From positions 1 through 64,000 of the forward strand of contig NZ_QSUN01000011.1 of assembly GCF_003438995.1 (NCBI RefSeq): a stretch of DNA of 64,000 bases, given 5' to 3'. The notes under the pieces were generated by a model that worked only from the letters and a program-made list of their open reading frames with translations, searched no databases and was not told the origin of the DNA. Below, piece by piece: positions 61,375 through 64,000 of this stretch (the first letter of the stretch is position 1; the number at the start of each line of letters is the position of its first letter). The stretch comes from Bacteroides sp. OM05-12 (GTDB lineage Bacteria; Bacteroidota; Bacteroidia; Bacteroidales; Bacteroidaceae). The position numbers and the translations under genes are program-made.

Positions 61375-63834
61375 ATGAAATACATTATTATAGGAGGCGT
61401 AGCCGGGGGTGCAACCACCGCAGCCAGAATCAGAAGAAACGACGAATCCGCGGAAATGATCTTATTTGAGAAAGGGAAGTATATATCCTACGCCAATTGC
61501 GGCCTACCTTATTATATAGGTGATGTGATTACCGACCGGGAAAAACTTTTCTTGCAAACACCCGAGTCTTTCGGCAGACGTTTCAACATAGATGTACGGA
61601 TTCAATCGGAAGTTACCGGTATCGACCGTGAAAACCAAAAGGTGACCGTTCGCAAAGCCGACGGGGAAGAATATACGGAAAGCTATGACAAATTGCTTCT
61701 TTCTCCGGGAGCTTCTCCCGTACGTCCCCCTTTGCCGGGAATTGATTCGGAAGGTATCTTTACTTTGAGAAATGTAGCCGACACCGATAATATAAAGAGT
61801 TATCTCAACGACCGTTCCATAAAAAGGGCTGTGGTCATCGGTGCAGGCTTTATCGGATTGGAAATGGCGGAGAACCTGCATGCCAACGGCGCAAAAGTAT
61901 CCATTGTAGAAATGGCGGATCAGGTGATGACACCGATTGATTTCTCAATGGCTTCACTCGTGCACCAACACCTGATGCAAAAGGGGGTGAACCTCTATCT
62001 GAGCGAAGCTGTTTCTTCATTTGAGAAAGACAACGACGAAATAAAGGTAACGTTCAAAAGCGGTAAAACAATTACTGCCGACATCGTGATCCTCTCAATC
62101 GGAGTAAGACCGGAAACGAAGCTGGCAAGAGAAGCCGGACTGGCTATCGGGGAAGCCGGGGGAATAGCTGTCAACGAGTACCTGCAAACTTCGGATGAGA
62201 ATATCTACGCCGTAGGTGATGCCATAGAGTACAAACATCCTATCACCGGAAAGTCTTGGCTGAACTATCTTGCCGTCCCGGCCAACCGTCAGGGAAGAAT
62301 CGTTGCCGACAATATGGTGTATGGCAATACTATTTCTTATGAAGGAGCTATCGGCACTTCTATCGCAAAAGTCTTCGATATGACGGTTGCTTCTACCGGA
62401 CTGCCTGCCAAACGCCTGAAGCAAGCCAACATAGAATATTTGTCCTCTACCACACATTCCGGTTCTCATGCGGGATACTATCCGGACGCTTTGCCGATGA
62501 GCATAAAAATCACTTTCGACAAGAAAGATGGCACACTATATGGCGGACAGATAGTGGGCTACACGGGCGTGGACAAGCGTATCGACGAAATTGCCCTGAT
62601 TATCAAACATAAAGGCACGATCTACGACTTAATCCGTCTGGAACATGCCTATGCACCTCCTTACTCTTCTGCCAAAGATCCCGCAGCAATTGCCGGATAT
62701 GCCGCCGAAAATATTCTGAAAGCAAAAGTCCATCCGTTATACTGGAGAGAATTAAGAGATGCCGATATGCAGGAGATCACCCTTATAGACGTGCGTACTC
62801 CGGACGAACACAGCTTAAACTCCATCAAAGGCTCTATCAACATCCCTTTGGATGATTTGAGAGAGCGAATGAGCGAAATTCCTTCCGACAAGCCTGTATA
62901 TCTATACTGTGCCGTCGGCCTGCGGGGCTACTTGGCATCAAGGATACTTCTGCAACATGGATTCGCCAATGTGAAAAACCTTGTAGGAGGGTACAAAACT
63001 TATCTGGCGGCAACTACTCCCGTTACGCTCTGCGACAATCCCGACGACTGTAAGGGAAAAGCGGATACGACGGATTATTCGGAAGAAAGAAATATGAAAA
63101 CCTCGATAAAAACCATAAAAGTGGATGCTTGCGGACTGCAATGTCCCGGCCCTATCCTTAAAATGAAGAAAAGTATAGAAGAGCTGTTGGAAGGAGAACG
63201 GATGGAGATGGAAGCTACGGACGCAGGATTCCCAAGAGATGCGGAAGCTTGGTGCAATACCACCGGCAACCGTTTCATTTCCAAAGAGGATAAAGGCGGT
63301 AAGTTCAGCGTTGTCATAGAAAAAGGAGGAGCCAAAGCATGTCACACAATCAGTTCATGCGAAAGCAAAGGAAAAACATTTATCATGTTCAGTGACGACT
63401 TAGACAAAGCGCTCGCCACTTTCGTCCTTGCCAACGGTGCTGCCGCAACCGGAGAAAAAGTTACTATCTTCTTCACTTTCTGGGGACTGAACGCCATCAA
63501 GAAGCTCGATAAGCCGAAAGTAGAGAAAGACATATTCGGAAAGATGTTCGGTATGATGTTGCCGTCCAGTTCACAGAAGCTGAAACTATCCAAGATGAAC
63601 ATGGGTGGCATAGGCAGCCGGATGATGCGTTATATCATGAAAAACAAGGGCATAGATTCTTTAGAATCGCTTCGCCGGCAGGCTTTGGAGAATGGAGTGG
63701 AGTTCATCGCCTGCCAGATGTCTATGGATGTAATGGGCGTCAAGCGTGAAGAACTGCTCGATGAAGTCACCATCGGAGGGGTTGCTACTTATATGAACCG
63801 TGCGGATAATGCGAATGTAAACCTATTTATTTAA
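61375..63834 (+). CDS. Four-domain FAD oxidoreductase-rhodanese-TusA-DsrE fusion
   Basis: About 819 residues. Domain 1 (1-450) is a CoA-disulfide-reductase/NADH-oxidase-type flavoprotein: FAD loop IIGGVAGGATTAARIRR, redox Cys C42 (YANCGLP), and NAD loop VVIGAGFIGLEMAENL. Domain 2 is a rhodanese with C512 (YLYCAVGLRGY). Domain 3 is TusA-like with C586-G-L-Q-C590-PGP. Domain 4 is DsrE/DsrF-like (~670-819). The cysteines could pass sulfane sulfur from domain to domain, handling polysulfide or CoA persulfide. It is followed 8 bp later by the MarR-like gene. Confidence 0.9.
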   Translation: MKYIIIGGVAGGATTAARIRRNDESAEMILFEKGKYISYANCGLPYYIGDVITDREKLFLQTPESFGRRFNIDVRIQSEVTGIDRENQKVTVRKADGEEYTESYDKLLLSPGASPVRPPLPGIDSEGIFTLRNVADTDNIKSYLNDRSIKRAVVIGAGFIGLEMAENLHANGAKVSIVEMADQVMTPIDFSMASLVHQHLMQKGVNLYLSEAVSSFEKDNDEIKVTFKSGKTITADIVILSIGVRPETKLAREAGLAIGEAGGIAVNEYLQTSDENIYAVGDAIEYKHPITGKSWLNYLAVPANRQGRIVADNMVYGNTISYEGAIGTSIAKVFDMTVASTGLPAKRLKQANIEYLSSTTHSGSHAGYYPDALPMSIKITFDKKDGTLYGGQIVGYTGVDKRIDEIALIIKHKGTIYDLIRLEHAYAPPYSSAKDPAAIAGYAAENILKAKVHPLYWRELRDADMQEITLIDVRTPDEHSLNSIKGSINIPLDDLRERMSEIPSDKPVYLYCAVGLRGYLASRILLQHGFANVKNLVGGYKTYLAATTPVTLCDNPDDCKGKADTTDYSEERNMKTSIKTIKVDACGLQCPGPILKMKKSIEELLEGERMEMEATDAGFPRDAEAWCNTTGNRFISKEDKGGKFSVVIEKGGAKACHTISSCESKGKTFIMFSDDLDKALATFVLANGAAATGEKVTIFFTFWGLNAIKKLDKPKVEKDIFGKMFGMMLPSSSQKLKLSKMNMGGIGSRMMRYIMKNKGIDSLESLRRQALENGVEFIACQMSMDVMGVKREELLDEVTIGGVATYMNRADNANVNLFI

Positions 63835-63841
63835 AACCAGT

Positions 63842-64000
63842 ATGAAATCAATCTGTATAATGAGAGACATCTACAAGGCTCTCAACGAATTTGAAAGTTC
63901 ACTCGAACAGGTACACGGCGTTTCGCTCAATGAAGCGATGGTGCTCTGCTGCATCAATGACCAAACGTTGACGGCAAGCGCCATCTCCGAGCAGACCGGA
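63842..64000 (+). CDS. MarR-like transcriptional regulator (partial, cut by window end)
   Basis: The first 53 codons are present: MKSICIMRDIYKALNEFESS, then VHGVSLNEAMVLCCINDQTL and TASAISEQTG. The helical N terminus followed by the start of a winged HTH (AMVLCCI ... LTASAISEQTG) is typical of MarR-family regulators. It lies 8 bp after the sulfur-transfer gene and is a good candidate to bind the twin palindromes at 61282-61348. The rest lies beyond the window. Confidence 0.7.
   Translation, partial: MKSICIMRDIYKALNEFESSLEQVHGVSLNEAMVLCCINDQTLTASAISEQTG

Overview
The window looks like a chromosome segment from a gut Bacteroides species. The evidence is AT-rich DNA, SusC/SusD pairs, a hybrid two-component regulator (HTCS), BspA-type LRR proteins, a GldB homologue, an anaerobic sulfatase maturase, and many promoters with the Bacteroides -7 box TAnnTTTG. 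I cannot name the species from sequence alone.

Layout. 1-556: an apparent IS3-type terminus and two kinds of intergenic repeat. 557-6033: an anaerobic sulfatase-maturating enzyme, then a lactate permease-lutABC operon on the minus strand. 6155-7019: queD-queE for queuosine/7-deazaguanine precursor synthesis. 7154-13968: a TPR sensor kinase, a DUF454 membrane protein, a secreted protein of unknown function, a Pif1/RecD-like helicase with TPRs, and a YrdC/Sua5-family protein. 14017-17067 (minus): nagB, a flavodiiron protein and a YhcC-type radical SAM protein. 17152-21386: a DPP-IV-type peptidase, lipA, and a six-TM protein with a Nudix-like tail. 21391-24042 (minus): an RsmI-like methyltransferase, gldB and fabI.

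24420-52768 is a pectin (homogalacturonan) utilization locus: GH28, a DUF4861 protein, a free-standing pectate-lyase-type accessory module, PL1, SusC, SusD, a DUF5123-like surface lipoprotein, an HTCS regulator, a minus-strand operon GH105-PL1-CE8-CE12/CE8, and a hexuronate MFS transporter. CE8 and CE12 enzymes would remove methyl and acetyl esters, PL1 enzymes would cut the backbone, SusC/D would import oligogalacturonides, GH105 and GH28 would finish depolymerization, and the MFS protein would take up uronic acid under HTCS control. A HAD phosphatase and a Cys-rich-protein/TonB-receptor pair (28836-32135), probably for metal uptake, lie inside this locus.

52838-61161 (minus): a response-regulator fragment, a repeat-rich intergenic zone with a candidate small RNA, a Dna2-like nuclease-helicase, a BspA-like LRR protein and a TPR lipoprotein that may be regulatory. 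61375 to the end: a four-domain FAD/rhodanese/TusA/DsrE sulfur-transfer protein and the start of a MarR-like regulator, behind a promoter bracketed by two copies of the same palindrome.

The least explained material is intergenic: arrays with an exact 22-bp period, hairpins with ATACGGTC outer stems and 7-nt loops, and a ~200-bp element with inverted ends, each in more than one copy. I saw no tRNA, rRNA or CRISPR array.
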